Assembly (NCBI GenBank): GCA_015499995.1
Contig: JADNRV010000008.1
Span: forward strand, 558,001 to 622,000
Reading direction: 5' to 3'
DNA: 64,000 bases
From: Flammula alnicola
Lineage: Eukaryota; Basidiomycota; Agaricomycetes; Agaricales; Strophariaceae
The notes under the pieces are model-generated. The model worked only from the letters and a program-made list of their open reading frames with translations. It was not told where the DNA came from and did not search any database. Shown here in pieces: positions 1-11,673 of the stretch. The translations under genes were made by a program, and so were the position numbers. Positions within the stretch are counted from its first letter, which is position 1, and each line of letters starts with the position of its first letter.

Positions 1-1454
1 CTGCTCAGCCTTTCAAGGCTCAGTACCGCTCGGCCTTCAGCCGCAAGTTCTCGACACCTCCACCTCCGCCCCCCGCGGGTGAGGCCAAGTCTTCCAGCAC
101 TGGTCTCTATCTCGGTCTCGGAGCTGCCGCGGCTGGTGGTCTCGCGTACTATTACTACTACACTGTTAGTGGCAAGGAGGCTGGCACCGCGCTTGCATCA
201 GGCTTCCAGGCTGCGAAGGTCAAGGCGAACTTCGTGCCCACTAAGGAGGACTACATCAAGGTGCGTCTTTTTCCTCGCCATTTTACTGCTTTGTCGGTGC
301 TTATTGGCATTGTCTGCAGGTATACAACAAGATTGCCGAGGTCATCGATGACGCTGGCGAATACGATGGTACGTCACCAGCAGCGTTGGCCGGTTTCTAA
401 TGTCGCGCTCACGACCAGCGCATCATTTCAGATGGTTCTTACGGACCCGTTCTCCTCCGTCTCGCCTGGCACTCGTCTGGAACATACGATAAGGACTCTA
501 AAACCGGCGGAAGGTTAGTCTTTCTCAGCTTGCCTAGTTTCGCTGTTAGGCCGACATGGAATAAAACCGTAACAGCAACTATGCTACCATGCGCTTCGAA
601 CCCGAATCTCAGCACGGTGCAAACGCAGGCTTGAACGTTGCTCGCGACCTCCTGGAGCCAGTCAAGCAGCAATTCCCCTGGATTAGTTACGGTGACCTTT
701 GGACTCTCGCTGGTGTTGCTGCTGTTCAGGTGTGTTATTGTTCTTATATTTCTTAGGGAATTGTTGATAACGCTTTCTTTAGGAAATGGCTGGCCCCAAG
801 ATCCCATGGCGCCCTGGACGTATCGACGGTTTCTCTGCTCAAGCTACCCCTGACGGCCGTCTTCCCGACGCCTCCCAGGGCGCTGACCATCTCAGGAACA
901 TCTTCTACCGCATGGGGTGCGTAAAATCTACAATGTTAATGTCTGGATAGATAACTGATGTTCACTTTTTGCACAGCTTTAACGATCAGGAAATTGTCGC
1001 TCTCTCTGGTGCACACGCACTCGGACGCTGCCATCGCGACCGCTCTGGATTCGACGGCCCCTGGACATTCGCCCCCACCACTGTGACAAACGATTACTTC
1101 AGGTTGTTGTTCGATGAGAAGTGGGTCTGGAGACGATGGGATGGACCTAAGCAGCTCGAGGACAAGAAGACTAAAACCTTGATGATGTTGCCCACTGATT
1201 ACGTCCTCGTTCAAGACAAGTCTTTCAAGAAATTCGCCAAGGCATATGCTGATAGCCAGGATCTATGGTTCAAGGAGTAAGTCACACCTTCATTTGCCCC
1301 TATCTTCCTCCGTTTTACTGACTCTTTACCTTCCTACAGCTTCTCTGCCGCCGTCTCCACTCTCTTTGAGCTCGGCGTCCCAACCGAACAGTTCGTGTCC
1401 CCCGAGCCTTGGATCCTGCCCACCGTGGAGGAGCAACAAGAAAAGAAGAACTAA
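1..1454 (+). CDS. CCP1: Mitochondrial cytochrome c peroxidase (5' end outside window)
   Basis: Class I haem peroxidase that reduces hydrogen peroxide with electrons from cytochrome c in the mitochondrial intermembrane space. Joining seven exons (1-260, 320-368, 432-513, 576-729, 783-916, 977-1276, 1340-1454) gives one uninterrupted frame. Seen in the protein: a proline-rich and glycine/tyrosine-rich presequence region that looks like the end of a mitochondrial leader plus membrane segment; the distal active site [12 protein letters not shown] with Arg, Trp and His; the proximal haem ligand in [11 protein letters not shown]; the Trp of GPW, which corresponds to the radical-forming Trp191 of the yeast enzyme; and the conserved LPTDY, whose Asp pairs with the proximal His. 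It ends in a Lys/Glu-rich tail. The start codon lies upstream of the window. Nothing looks damaged. Confidence 0.96.
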
Positions 1455-2823
1455 GCCGCCAACGTTTCAATACTGACTGGTAGATCCTTGTTGACACGAT
1501 ATTTACTAATAATTGCTTGATTATTTATCCTCGCTCATTTCTTTCCGTGCTGTATGAAGACGGTCCATTTAAAAGATTCAGACAAGTGCAGACTATGTTC
1601 CATGTGTAGATGAGATAGATTTAGCAAGCGGTAGATATCGTGTATGGCCTGCGGTCCTCGTAGAATAAAGTATTTTTAGATGGCGTTGCAGTATTTTTTA
1701 TGGACAAAATATTGAGTGAATGTTATCGGGGGGTGCTCTTATCAACGAGAAGTGTTCGCGATGCTCTGGAGTTGAGGAACTTGTTTGTTGATGTTCGATC
1801 TAATTGAGAAGGAGGTAACTTCCGGAATTGTGGCTTATCTAGCGCCTTGCGGCCATCACTCCCGCGACTCGTCCTCAGTTAAAGAGTATTCGACGACTGT
1901 ATACCAAGACGTTGCAAGACACGGCCACGTCAACAAATGGTCAATATTCTTGTCAAACGCTTTTGGAACACCCGAAAGAAACGCGTCCTTGCGCTCAGAC
2001 TACGGTCTGGCTAAAGAATGATGCTCAACTTGAAACGCTGGCTTTACCGATACTTCTCTCCTTCTGCCCTATCTCTCCTGAATACTCGATGCCCGACACC
2101 TTCTCTGATTTCACGTTATAGTCTTGCATAAATCACGATGGTTCGCGAAAATTGGGCGCTAAGGAACTTGGACGCACAAAACCGTGGTGAATCGACAACC
2201 TACGCAGAACCCCTCGCTCGAACTCAACGAAGGTAAATGTTATAGAGACGAAGGATATGCCAAGGTTCTAAACACTGATGCATACCTCAAACTCGGCGCC
2301 CATCTCTGGAGACTCTTACCTGGGGTAGCCTGCTTGCGGTAAATTGCGTTACGGCTCCCTTCTTGACTTCCTATCTGGCATTATCCACGGTGTCTGTCTT
2401 CCCCAAGTCATCATCTTTCTCGCACCGCATCTCCATCTAATGGGTTTTAGCTATCAGTACACATCTAAAAATACCACCCTTCGTATTCAACCCAGCGTAA
2501 GTTCTTTGGTCATATGGTTTTTTCTCAGCGGTCTGCCCGCACTTCAATCCCCACGCGTCGCCGTTTCGCGACATGCAATAGGGTCAGATGTGGCATGGAG
2601 GAACGTCAAGATGTCATTTCCTTTCCAGAACATGAAGTTGTTCTGTTTGCGCGGTATCCTGTATATCAAGTAGACGAGGTGAGGCCCCGCAATCTCCCAC
2701 CCTTCTACGTTCGTCTTAGTATAACGGCTGATAACTTTATCGCTTGAAGTTAGCTCCCCTTGCTATACTTCACCCTTACTCAGCCAGGACTTTTACCAGA
2801 GGTCGAAGGTTGAATTTGACGAT
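1455..2823. other. Gene-less interval between CCP1 and the P450 gene
   Basis: About 1.4 kb without a recognisable gene. Several open frames of 60-110 codons exist on the + strand (for example 2344-2673), but none shows a known motif, a convincing splice chain or the codon texture of its neighbours. The proximal part probably holds the CCP1 3' UTR and the distal part the P450 promoter. Confidence 0.5.
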
Positions 2824-5177
2824 ATGGCATTTCAAAGCACATGGACGACACTGGCGTTAGGCGTCGCTGGCTTGGTACTCATGCGCCTGGTGGCTGGGAG
2901 GAAGAACAAAGCAAAATATCTACCAGGACCTCCTCGGCTGCCTTTTATTGGGAATTTGCTGCAGATGCCACAGTCAGATGCATGGGAGACGTATTTGGAG
3001 TGGAAGGAGACATATGGTACGATTTTATTCTTTTATTTCCTGAGCAAAAAATGGATCTCTGACAATAGATCCCTCTAGGTGATGCTATATACCTTGAAGT
3101 GTTGGGTGCCCCTGTAATGGTACTCAATACATACCAAGGCTGTGTCGACCTACTTGAGAAGAGGTCTGACATATACTCGGATCGACCCAGGAACATCGTC
3201 GGCAACAAAATGTGAGTAATTTCTTTCTTTATTTTGCGGGAGCCCACTGAAACGCGTTTCGTTAAGAATGGGCTGGGATAAATCTATCGTTACGGCGCCT
3301 TACGACGAGCGCTGGCGACGCTATCGCAGAATTTCCGCTCAATCGTTGAAGAAAGAAGTAGTCAACCAGTTCTACCCTCTGCAAGAGAAGGAAAGTGCGC
3401 GTTTTTTGGGGACTTTGGTAGAGCAGCCGGATCGATTTCTGGAGAACTTCCGTTTGTGAGTCTTGATTTGATGCGCTTTGCCGCTACCCCGTTCCCGCTT
3501 GCGGATCGACGGTTCCATCTGATCGCGTTATTTTTGGGTTCTCGATGTAGTGCTGCAGCTCGTGGTCTGTTAATGGCGATCTATGGGATCGACGTTAAGG
3601 AGGAGCATGATCCAGTCAGCGACTCTTTCATCAATGGATGGCGTTAAATGCTTAACTTCCATCAGATGATCACCACTGCGGAACAAGCCATGGACGCAGC
3701 TGTCTATGCGGCTCAACCAGGAAACTTCCTCGTCGATTTCTTCCCCATTTGTACGTAGTTTCTCGGCTTTTGAATGCAATATTAAGATCGCTCAATTATA
3801 CTCAGTGGAAAGGGTCCCAGACTGGTTTCCTGGCACTGGATGGAAGGCGTGGGCTCGTCGAGGGAAGGAGCTCACGGATGATATGGTCAATATACCTTTT
3901 AATAAAACTGTCGCAGCCATGGTGAGTTTATTCTTACCCTATTCCAAGGGATGATTGTATATTTATTGAAACAGAAAACGGGCAACTATGAACCTTCATT
4001 GACATCGCGCAATCTGGAAAAGAATGAAGAGGAGGATATCGTAAAATGGTGTGCAGGAACGATGTTATCAGGTATGCCCGATGTGTTTGGATTTACCGCT
4101 TGAGTTTGCTAAAGCCACGTTCCGTGATAGCTGGGACAGATACCGTAAGTTCCTTCTGTTAACTTTGCAGAATGTTTTTTCTCTTGACTTGTGATCATAT
4201 TTTCTCCTAGAGTGTGGCCTCATTGCACAACTTTATTCTTGCCATGGTCCTGCATCCTGAAATCCAGAAACGCGCTCAAGCAGAAATAGACGCAGTTATC
4301 GGCCCGGAACGTCTTCCAACTATGGCTGATAGCAACCAGCTGCCGTACATGAATGCCGTACTGCGAGAGCTGTTACGGTGGCAGCCTATATCGCCAATCG
4401 GTATGTTGACTCTTCATGAACGTATCCTCAGAAACCGACTGTGGCGACATTTGATCGATTAGCATTGCCGCATCGCCTTACGCAGGATGATGTGTATAAC
4501 GGTGAATTATTTGACATCTAAGAGTAAACATGTTAAGGGATGGTTGCTGACGATGTGAACAGGGTACTTCATTCCCGCTGGCACAGTCGTCATCGCCAAC
4601 AGTTGGTACGTTTGCTGGCTGTGCAATGCAAGTTTTTTTTTTCAAACTGATTATCTTTTCGATATGTCAAGGGCAGTCTCTCGTGATCCAAACCTATACG
4701 AAAATCCTGAAAACTTCAATCCTGACCGGTTCCTCCCAATTTTCGATGAAACCATTCCACATAAGCCTGAGGACATCCCAATGGATCCAATGCTGTATTC
4801 CTTTGGATACGGGCGGCGGTTAGTATCCAGATAGATATTATCAGCAGCCCTCCTAAAGATATTTTCTATAGGATCTGTGCAGGGAAGAATTATGCCGAAT
4901 CCATGGCATTTACTACGATGGCGCGTCTTCTTGCTACTTTCGACATGCGAATGGCGAAAGATGAGCAAGGCAATGATATCGTTCCAGAACTCAAGTTCAA
5001 GTCGTCTGTGGTCAGGTAGGTCCTCACCGGAGTTTTGATCAAGCATACTTTGTCACTGACGGACCTGGGCACTGTCTTGTCAATTATAGAGAGCCTGTGC
5101 CCTTCAAATGCAAGATTACTCCACGATCAGAAGCAGCTCGGGCTTTGGTCATCGCCAATGCAGGCGGAGATTTGTGA
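2824..5177 (+). CDS. Cytochrome P450 monooxygenase, microsomal type
   Basis: Haem-thiolate monooxygenase, expected to be anchored in the ER and to need a P450 reductase; the substrate cannot be read from sequence. Fourteen exons join to about 513 codons with no break: 2824-3016, 3079-3211, 3267-3455, 3551-3614, 3666-3750, 3806-3921, 3975-4071, 4131-4144 (only 14 nt), 4211-4400, 4463-4501, 4563-4605, 4672-4818, 4872-5015, 5090-5177. Seen: an N-terminal hydrophobic anchor followed by a basic stretch and the proline hinge LPGPPRLPFIGN; the I-helix AGTDT (residues split over two exons); the K-helix ExxR as ELLR; and the haem loop FGYGRRICAG with the axial Cys. The layout resembles the fungal CYP64-like (O-methylsterigmatocystin oxidoreductase-like) groups expanded in Agaricomycetes. 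No other secondary-metabolism genes adjoin it, so a pathway role is not implied. Confidence 0.93.
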
Positions 5178-6507
5178 TATACTTAGCCAAGCTGGCACTC
5201 ATATTCTTGTACATCATGTATTTGTAATCCTATTCTTATTCTATGACGTGATCGGACAAATGATGGACCATGGCAAAGTGAAACCCCAAGCGTCATTCAT
5301 AGGGCGCCTACTTGCATGGGCGCCAATCTTACCAACTGTGAGAGACCACGCCTCATGACTGTTCTTCTCTAGCGCAGAGTTTTTGTCCTATCAGATCGGT
5401 AGCTCCGTGACGTGGTCAATTAATTAATCTCGCCTGTGATATGAGTTTCTCCTCCGTACAGACATATCGGGCGCTATATTTTTTTAGAAAGCTAGAAAGA
5501 GATGTCCTATTTTTCGTTTCTAGTAAATCCCTTTTGTTTCTCTATAGAGGTAAAGAAGTGAGGGAGTATAATGAAGCACTGCTGACGTACGCAAATGTTC
5601 TTTTTTTTTGAAATTCCTGACACAGGATTTCTGCGAGTGCATGCCCGGACTAGGATTTGCCCAGGCCGCACCCAGGCATAAGTACTATTATTACTAGGGT
5701 TCTTCTAAGGTCTTCCGAGACACTTGTATCCGAAGCAGTGATTTTGGGCCCTGCGAACTATTCCATAGAACATTTTCAAATCCTTCCAATACTCTGTCCC
5801 TTTTCTGTGACCCCAAGTGCGTCAGATAATTTGCACGTAATTGTATTCCGGGTAATATCTGAATTTCAAGTCATTTCAATCATTGGCCATTGGCTTCGAT
5901 GACCTTGCATGAGCGGCATTTGCAAGTGCTTAACTGATTCACATTAGGGATTGTTTTAGAGGACCTTTAGTCGAATCAATAGGTCCTCCGTGGAGAACAC
6001 ACTAATTTTGCGTTTCCTCGTCGTCGGCCCGACAACGCGCCACACCGCCCTGCCAAAAAATTCACACGCTCAGGTCGTGTGCTAGCTCAGCCTTGCACAG
6101 CCGCTTCGCCACGTTCACGTCGTTTTCCTTCTCCCATCAAGCAAGTTCCCGTGCTCATGATAATCCACAACAGCGAGGCTAATCTCCTCATTTTGGGAAC
6201 GACGAGGCAATCCGATATGATGGAAGTCGTTCCATAAGTTTGACCCACTGAAAAATTTCTACTGAATCGATCTTCGCGTATATCGCGGACTCTCGACCAG
6301 GATGGCCTCTCTTTCGCCAAATAGACTGTGTGCACCGTTTCTTGACTCATGTTTTGTCAGATCTACTTGACTTCGCTTAATCGGTAATCTTATCTGCCTT
6401 CACATCCTCCGCAATATAAATAGGGCATTGTGAGTGACGATGCTTTCCCTACTTTCACCCACCACAAAAATTCTTTTGTCCGAGAATCGTTTACTCCAGA
6501 CCTCATT
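5178..6507. other. Gene-less interval downstream of the P450 gene
   Basis: About 1.3 kb with only short, motif-free open frames on both strands and some T-rich runs. It probably contains the P450 3' UTR and the promoter and 5' UTR of the DUF6699 gene; a TATA-like 'atataaata' lies near 6412. I see no gene or repeat in it. Confidence 0.45.
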
Positions 6508-7216
6508 ATGGCATGGCCAGGACCCGGATGGCAGGCACCTCATCCATATATGCCGCCAGTCGACCCCAGGCTCGCCTACGCACAAGCTGCATATGCGCAA
6601 CCCCAATGGTATCCTCCTGAACCATACCAGCCGCTTACCTCTCCTCCAGGTACTTATCCATCCCTTTTCCATGCTATATCGGTTGCTCACTATATTGTCA
6701 GCCACTCATGCCCGGTCTTCCAAATACCCAAAACTAAATCCCGTACTGGCTGAGGATACGACCCTCATCCGTTTCGATGTCAAAAATCGACCCGCCAAGG
6801 CTATTGTTCCACATGTGTTCCAGTCTAGTCGGCAGGAATTCGCGTTGGCGACTCCCACCAAACACATACGATTGATCTCCAAGGCGTTCCCATGGTCAAT
6901 CGACATCGTGTCAGAGGCGAACATTACGTGCGAAGACGTCTGGAAGTCGCTGTGGCATGGCTTACAGCAGAACCTCGCGGACTCGGAATGGGGTTACGTT
7001 ATCCGTGACAAAGGACAATTGGAGACCATCGAAGCATCGGTGAAGAAGAGGGTAGAGGCTGATCCTCACACCGATAAGCATCCAAAGCGCATCGATTGTC
7101 TGGGAGACATGACACTTTTCAGAGGGCTGGAGAAGGACGACAATTACGCACAATTGAGGCTGCTGCCTCTTTCGAAGAAATGTGATGAGACGTGGGTCGT
7201 TAAGCTCATGTCATAA
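6508..7216 (+). CDS. DUF6699 domain protein
   Basis: Protein of unknown function, 218 codons from two exons (6508-6649 and 6702-7216) around a 52-nt intron. The start is the ATG opening MAWPGPGWQ, whose frame joins the long downstream exon exactly in phase. The N-terminal 45 residues are Pro/Tyr/Gln-rich and probably disordered. From about residue 60 the protein shows the pattern of the basidiomycete DUF6699 family: an NPVL-type opening, 'IRFDVKNRPAKA', an 'ITCEDVWKSLWHGLQQNL' helix and a closing 'CLGDMTLFRGLE' strand. No catalytic motif is visible. A longer reading frame (from 6434) runs through the same region but its first part is out of frame with the spliced product. Confidence 0.82.
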
Positions 7217-7461
7217 CTACTTCGAAGTCCAACATACTTTCTTGTTTCCTTGGATGTGATGATATACTACTTAGTGTTCTTGTATATATCCGACGCACTA
7301 TAATCCAAAGAATATACTTTTATGTACTTGTATGCTATCTATGTCTAGCCACTCGTGATATTGGCATTTCTTTGAGCTGTGAGCCCTACGATAGTCACCT
7401 AACACTAGATACGATCGCGGGTGGACGAAGAATTTGATGATTGATATCCTACCATCAAAGC

Positions 7462-8877
7462 TCAAACGTGAAAACGATAATTATGACCCAGATCGACTTG
7501 CAATCCCTCCCTTGCTAATGTTGCCAATACATCGACGTCTTGGACATGAGAGCTTCTATCAGCGTTGGTTCTCACCTGGATACGAGATAAAGAGGCCTGT
7601 TTGTTTTGACAACGACTTGACACCATTTTCGAGATTACACCATCCTTCATCCGACATCCTCTCAATTCCAATATTTCGAGGTTAGGAAGGATGCTGCAGT
7701 GTGAATCCTCCGTGTTGTTGTCTCCGGATACCATAGACAAACGAGAAATAACTCGGTCTAGGAGCATCAACGAGGCCAACGTGAGTTCCGTGAGCGACGA
7801 GAAGACCTGCGAGGATAAATGTTCTTCGCTGAACCTGATCGATTTGTCTATGAAAGAAAACTTCTCCAGAGAACACGCCGAGCGCAAAAGCATTTCTTTT
7901 ACTGCGTCCCATGTAGAATGTGGTTCAAGAAGATCGACAACATGCATTAAAAATAATGCACGCAAGCTAGGGACTGTGATCGGAAATGATGGGGAGGTGG
8001 TCATCCAAGTCGATGTCAGTCTCAAGACTTGTAGGTTGGGAAGTGTGATACAGGCATTATTAGTGCCCATCTCGTGAATTCTGCCATTTATTATATGTAG
8101 TTCTTCAAGCTGCTTGCATGCTGAGATCGCAGTGAGCGTGTGCAGGCTGAAGTCGAAGAGTTCGATGGATCTCAGTTGAAACCAAGGGGGTGGGACACGG
8201 TGGTAGATGCTGGCGCTCCCCCACTTCAACGCATGGAGAGAGCTTGATTGGAAAAGGATACGCGCGAAATCGTCGACAAATGGTGGATCTCGGCCAGTGA
8301 TGTTCACGCTCACAGATTCAAGTGATTTTAGGGAATTGGGGGTTATGAATTCCCCGATACGCGCAAGGGTGTCCGCACCCTCGTATTTGTAGATGCTGAG
8401 GTCAATCGCTCTCCATCGGGCAGCGTGAGATGACAGCAGCTGGAACAGAGATCGGAAAGACTGGAGAAACCCGCTTCTCACTTCGGCACATCTGTGATGG
8501 AGAAAGAAAATGCTGATAGGAAGTTGTCCACTCCGTGCAAGCCATAGCTGCAGAAGCTGAAGCTGGTGTGCTCCGGGATAAGAGATTATGGCAATGGAAT
8601 CCCAGAGCCTAGGCGTATGAAGAATAAGACCTCGCCATCGCGAACACACTTGGCTGAGAAGTAATGGATCGGGAGTCGAGATACAACAATGGTGGTGAAT
8701 CGATGTGACCTTCGAACGATCTTCGGGTGAGGGGGTGCATCGTTCGCCGGTTTGTTCCACTTTAGAGTACGAATGGGAACACACAACGCTGTGCGTAAGG
8801 ATCTCTGCTAGGATGTCGTCGGGTAGAACTTCATTGATCGATGGAAGGATATGGTTGGAGTCAGTCTACGGATCCAT
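7462..8877 (-). pseudogene. F-box/LRR-type gene, copy 1, with an early stop codon
   Basis: First of three closely related F-box genes in the window. The frame reads almost end to end: an F-box-like start (INEVLPDDILAEIL), 'TPDPLLLSQVCSRWRGLILHTPRLWDSI' typical of basidiomycete F-box proteins, then leucine-rich segments to a shared C-terminus ending LGHNYRFHV. Such proteins normally recruit substrates to SCF ubiquitin ligases. By comparison with the other copies, the initiator ATG is at 8877-8875, but the fourth codon is TAG (8868-8866), where the other copies have a Gln codon. No ATG in the frame lies between this stop and the middle of the protein, so translation of the F-box would need a non-AUG start or an unseen upstream exon. 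The rest has no disabling change. An AG-ended pyrimidine tract directly precedes the ATG in all three copies and may be a leader-intron acceptor. Confidence 0.8.
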
Positions 8878-10571
8878 CGGTTTGAATGACTGACAATAAA
8901 AAAAATCGTAAGTCATAATCGCCACTTGCCATGGGTGGAAGTTTCAATTAGATTGTACCTGGAATATTCGAGAGTCAGAATTTACCGTCTGTATACGTTT
9001 GCGTATGCGGCGTCTGAGAGAACGCGGCGGCGCGGCGGCGCGGCGATGCTCGACTTCAATTGGTGGGGGTGGGCACTGTCGGTTCTTTTGATGGGGTGAT
9101 TAGTCAGCAGATCAAGCCCGAAAAAGTGTCCAAGACTGCACCAGAGCCATTGCGCTGTACTGTCCACCCTCTGAGTCACCAATTATATTTATAAGGAGCA
9201 ATACTCGAAATTGTAATCATTTCCTTCTATGTTTGCCTTCGTCTGATGAGAAATGGACATTTTCAAGCTGTTTTCGCGCATCCGGTCCGCTCGGCAACGC
9301 GCTTTGTCACGGACCTGTCACGCGTAAATGACGCGTTTTGGCGGGTTTTGGCAGGTAAACTTAAAAAGCTTTTCACACTTTTTTGACCCATTTCCGTGAC
9401 TCGATTGGCTGGAACATTTTGATTCTTTCATCAAAATCTTTAATTTGGTGACTATGTTTGTCGAAATTCCCATTTTCAAGGAAGATACATATAAAACAAT
9501 GTGCCAAAATGGCCCAAAAGTAACCTTAGAATTCGAATTATCCTTATCTTAGTCACCAAATGTCTTAAAATTTCCATTATAACAAAATGGCTTCCAAAGA
9601 TTTAGGATATGTCAAGCTGCAGACGTTATAAAAAGCGGACATCCAGGTTTTCATGAATGGCGGATGGGAAAGAATTTACAAATAGCACCAAACACCATCA
9701 GAGTTAGCAGGCGTTGCCCACCCCCACAATTGGGGCTCGTTACTCATGCCAGGGGACGATACTGATTCTGATACTGACCGACTTACATAAGAATTACATA
9801 AGAAAAAAAATGCCCTTCTGAACGCTCAACAACGCACTTTGCACCTCACTCCACCTTCCTCCTACCTTATCTATCCATTCTGTCAAGTTGACAGCACCCC
9901 ATTCCATAGCAAAGGTACGACCAAGGTGCATACTCACTGCCTCGGCTCCTGCTGACCCACGTTCAGACCAGATTCCCGCCATGCCAACATAACGTCTCTC
10001 GGTACATAGTTTGCCTCGCCTCCTCGCTCTCGCCCTCAAAGATCTTACGCTGGGGGTGTCATCGACCATAGGATAGGTTTCGAGGAATAGACGGCTGACA
10101 ACGGATGAGAATTAGCATGCATAGGCATTCTTGGAGATAGCTATCTCCAAGGACATCCTAAGCCCAATGATGTGCAGAGCCAGGGTTCGACCTCCAGGGT
10201 TTGACTTGCACCTCGTCACATCCTCTCCGCACCACTATCTCGTCCGTGTACGAGCCAGGGACCTGCGATGCTGCTCCACCCTCGATCGACACCAGGGAGC
10301 AGATTTAGACACTGCACACCCAATGCAACCTCGGTGATTGTATGTCGCTCTTCTTCTCCCCTTCTTGCATGCTGATGAACCAACACTCGCCACTGTCCAC
10401 AGGAGATACTGTATCTGATCCGCTGGAGAGGTGCCAGGTGAAGGCGGGTACGAGGCGGTAGCAACAAATTTTTGGATAACGGCCTCGGGGCAAGGGGTCA
10501 ATGACAGAATGGTTGTAGAATTCTATTTTATTGACATGTACTTAATTGAGAAATAAAATTCATTGTCATTA
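8878..10571. other. Gene-less interval upstream of F-box copy 1
   Basis: About 1.7 kb without a supportable gene. It includes a GC-rich 'gcggcg' run near 9025-9045, an AT-rich stretch (9350-9620) and two weak inverted repeats: ATTTGGTGACTA near 9440 with its complement near 9550, and a G-rich/C-rich pair near 9060 and 9720. The open frames around 9794-10501 show no motifs. Confidence 0.45.
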
Positions 10572-11005
10572 GAGAGTTTGCGCACGGCCACCAGGTGGCT
10601 TAGTCAGCCACTGGTGGCCGTTTCCAGCTTGCGCAAACCGGTGGCTCGACTTCGTGAATAGAAACCCACAACGCGTTATATCTTCACATAAAACAAGTCT
10701 TTACTTCATGCATTGCAAATGAGGCAAAGGACATATTACATGTATTCTTCCTGAAAAAAAAAAAGAATTATGATTTTTTCCTTATGATATTTCCAAATTT
10801 GGAAAATTGAGAATTTCAAAATATCAAAATTGTGCGTGAAGCATACATGTATGATACATAATACGGTCAATTTTCCATGTGAGAACAGGTCGATCGGATC
10901 CTTGTGTGAGCTTACAGCCTCGAATTACTGCGAGTTCCCACTATTTACGTTTGTAGTGCAGCCACCAGTTTGCGCAAGGACTCTGGTGGCTGTGCGCAAA
11001 CTCTC
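10572..11005. mobile_element. MITE-like element with 23-bp inverted ends and TA flanks
   Basis: A 434-bp non-coding element. The left end begins GAGAGTTTGCGCACGGCCAC and the right end is its reverse complement over 23 bp with one mismatch. The dinucleotide TA flanks both sides (10570-10571 and 11006-11007), the signature of Tc1/mariner-type insertion; a 3-bp ATT duplication with one extra base per end fits equally well. Just inside each terminus are further copies of the GCCACCAG and TTTGCGCAA words in both orientations, forming subterminal palindromes. There is no transposase frame, so it would depend on a transposase supplied elsewhere. Confidence 0.8.
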
Positions 11006-11380
11006 TATTGTGATTTCTGCATTATACAATGAGATTTCAGCCGAAGCGCCCATGGCACTCTGCTCTAAGAAACCACCGGGATTTTCCATTGTCTGCTCAA
11101 ATCTAAGCGAGTATCTGTTATCGAGCCAATCAAAAATACTGACAAAATTGTATTATCGAGAATCTAAGCGAGTATCTGTCTCCCCGAATGAAAATTCGTG
11201 GATTTTGATCAATTGTTCGCCGCTCACTGGTCCTTTCTTTTGATTTCCGAGAAGCAATTGCATTTTTTATAAATCACATTTTCTATGTTCACAAATCTGA
11301 AGAAAACGCAAGTTGAGAATTTCTATTGTCAAATGTTCAGATATGTTCTCTCTCATGTCCTCCTCCCTTTCCTTTTTCGA

Positions 11381-11411
<31 letters not shown>

Positions 11412-11673
11412 TTTTTCCCCCCCGACATCAGTATCGGGCCACAATTGGAGCGCTCGCCTTTGCTTTGGTAATGAGTCCACGTGACAACATTTTTTTGTCG
11501 ATCGCGCTCGCTCGACGCTGTTGGCAGTGCTCTTGCTAAAAGTTTCAAGTTGGGACTCCCGTGAAGACTCTGAGGCGTTTACACTTCCTTGACCATTTTT
11601 CTGATACCTATTTGGCCGGAATAAAGGTAGTGCAGTGCATTACCCTGCAATCTCGAAGGAAAATCATACCAAA
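11006..11673. other. Gene-less interval upstream of the LYAR gene
   Basis: About 670 bp between the MITE and the LYAR-like gene. It contains a T-rich microsatellite-like run (11376-11418, repeats of ttttttatt) and a duplicated 12-nt phrase 'ctaagcgagtat' near 11104 and 11164. The last 150 bp probably hold the LYAR promoter and leader. Confidence 0.45.

Noticed and set aside
2344..2747. Overlapping open frames upstream of the P450 gene as a small gene
   Set aside because: No known motif, no convincing start context and no splice chain to the neighbours.
7434..8893. Plus-strand open frames at 7691-8077, 8207-8392 and others
   Set aside because: They are antisense shadows of the F-box gene on the minus strand, with no motifs of their own.
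9057..9734. A possible third inverted-repeat element bounded by the GTGGGGGTGGGCA word near 9060 and its complement near 9720
   Set aside because: The match is only about 16 bp with a gap, and no target duplication flanks it.
10160..10215. A tRNA B-box-like 'gggttcgacctcc'
   Set aside because: No matching A box or cloverleaf could be drawn upstream.
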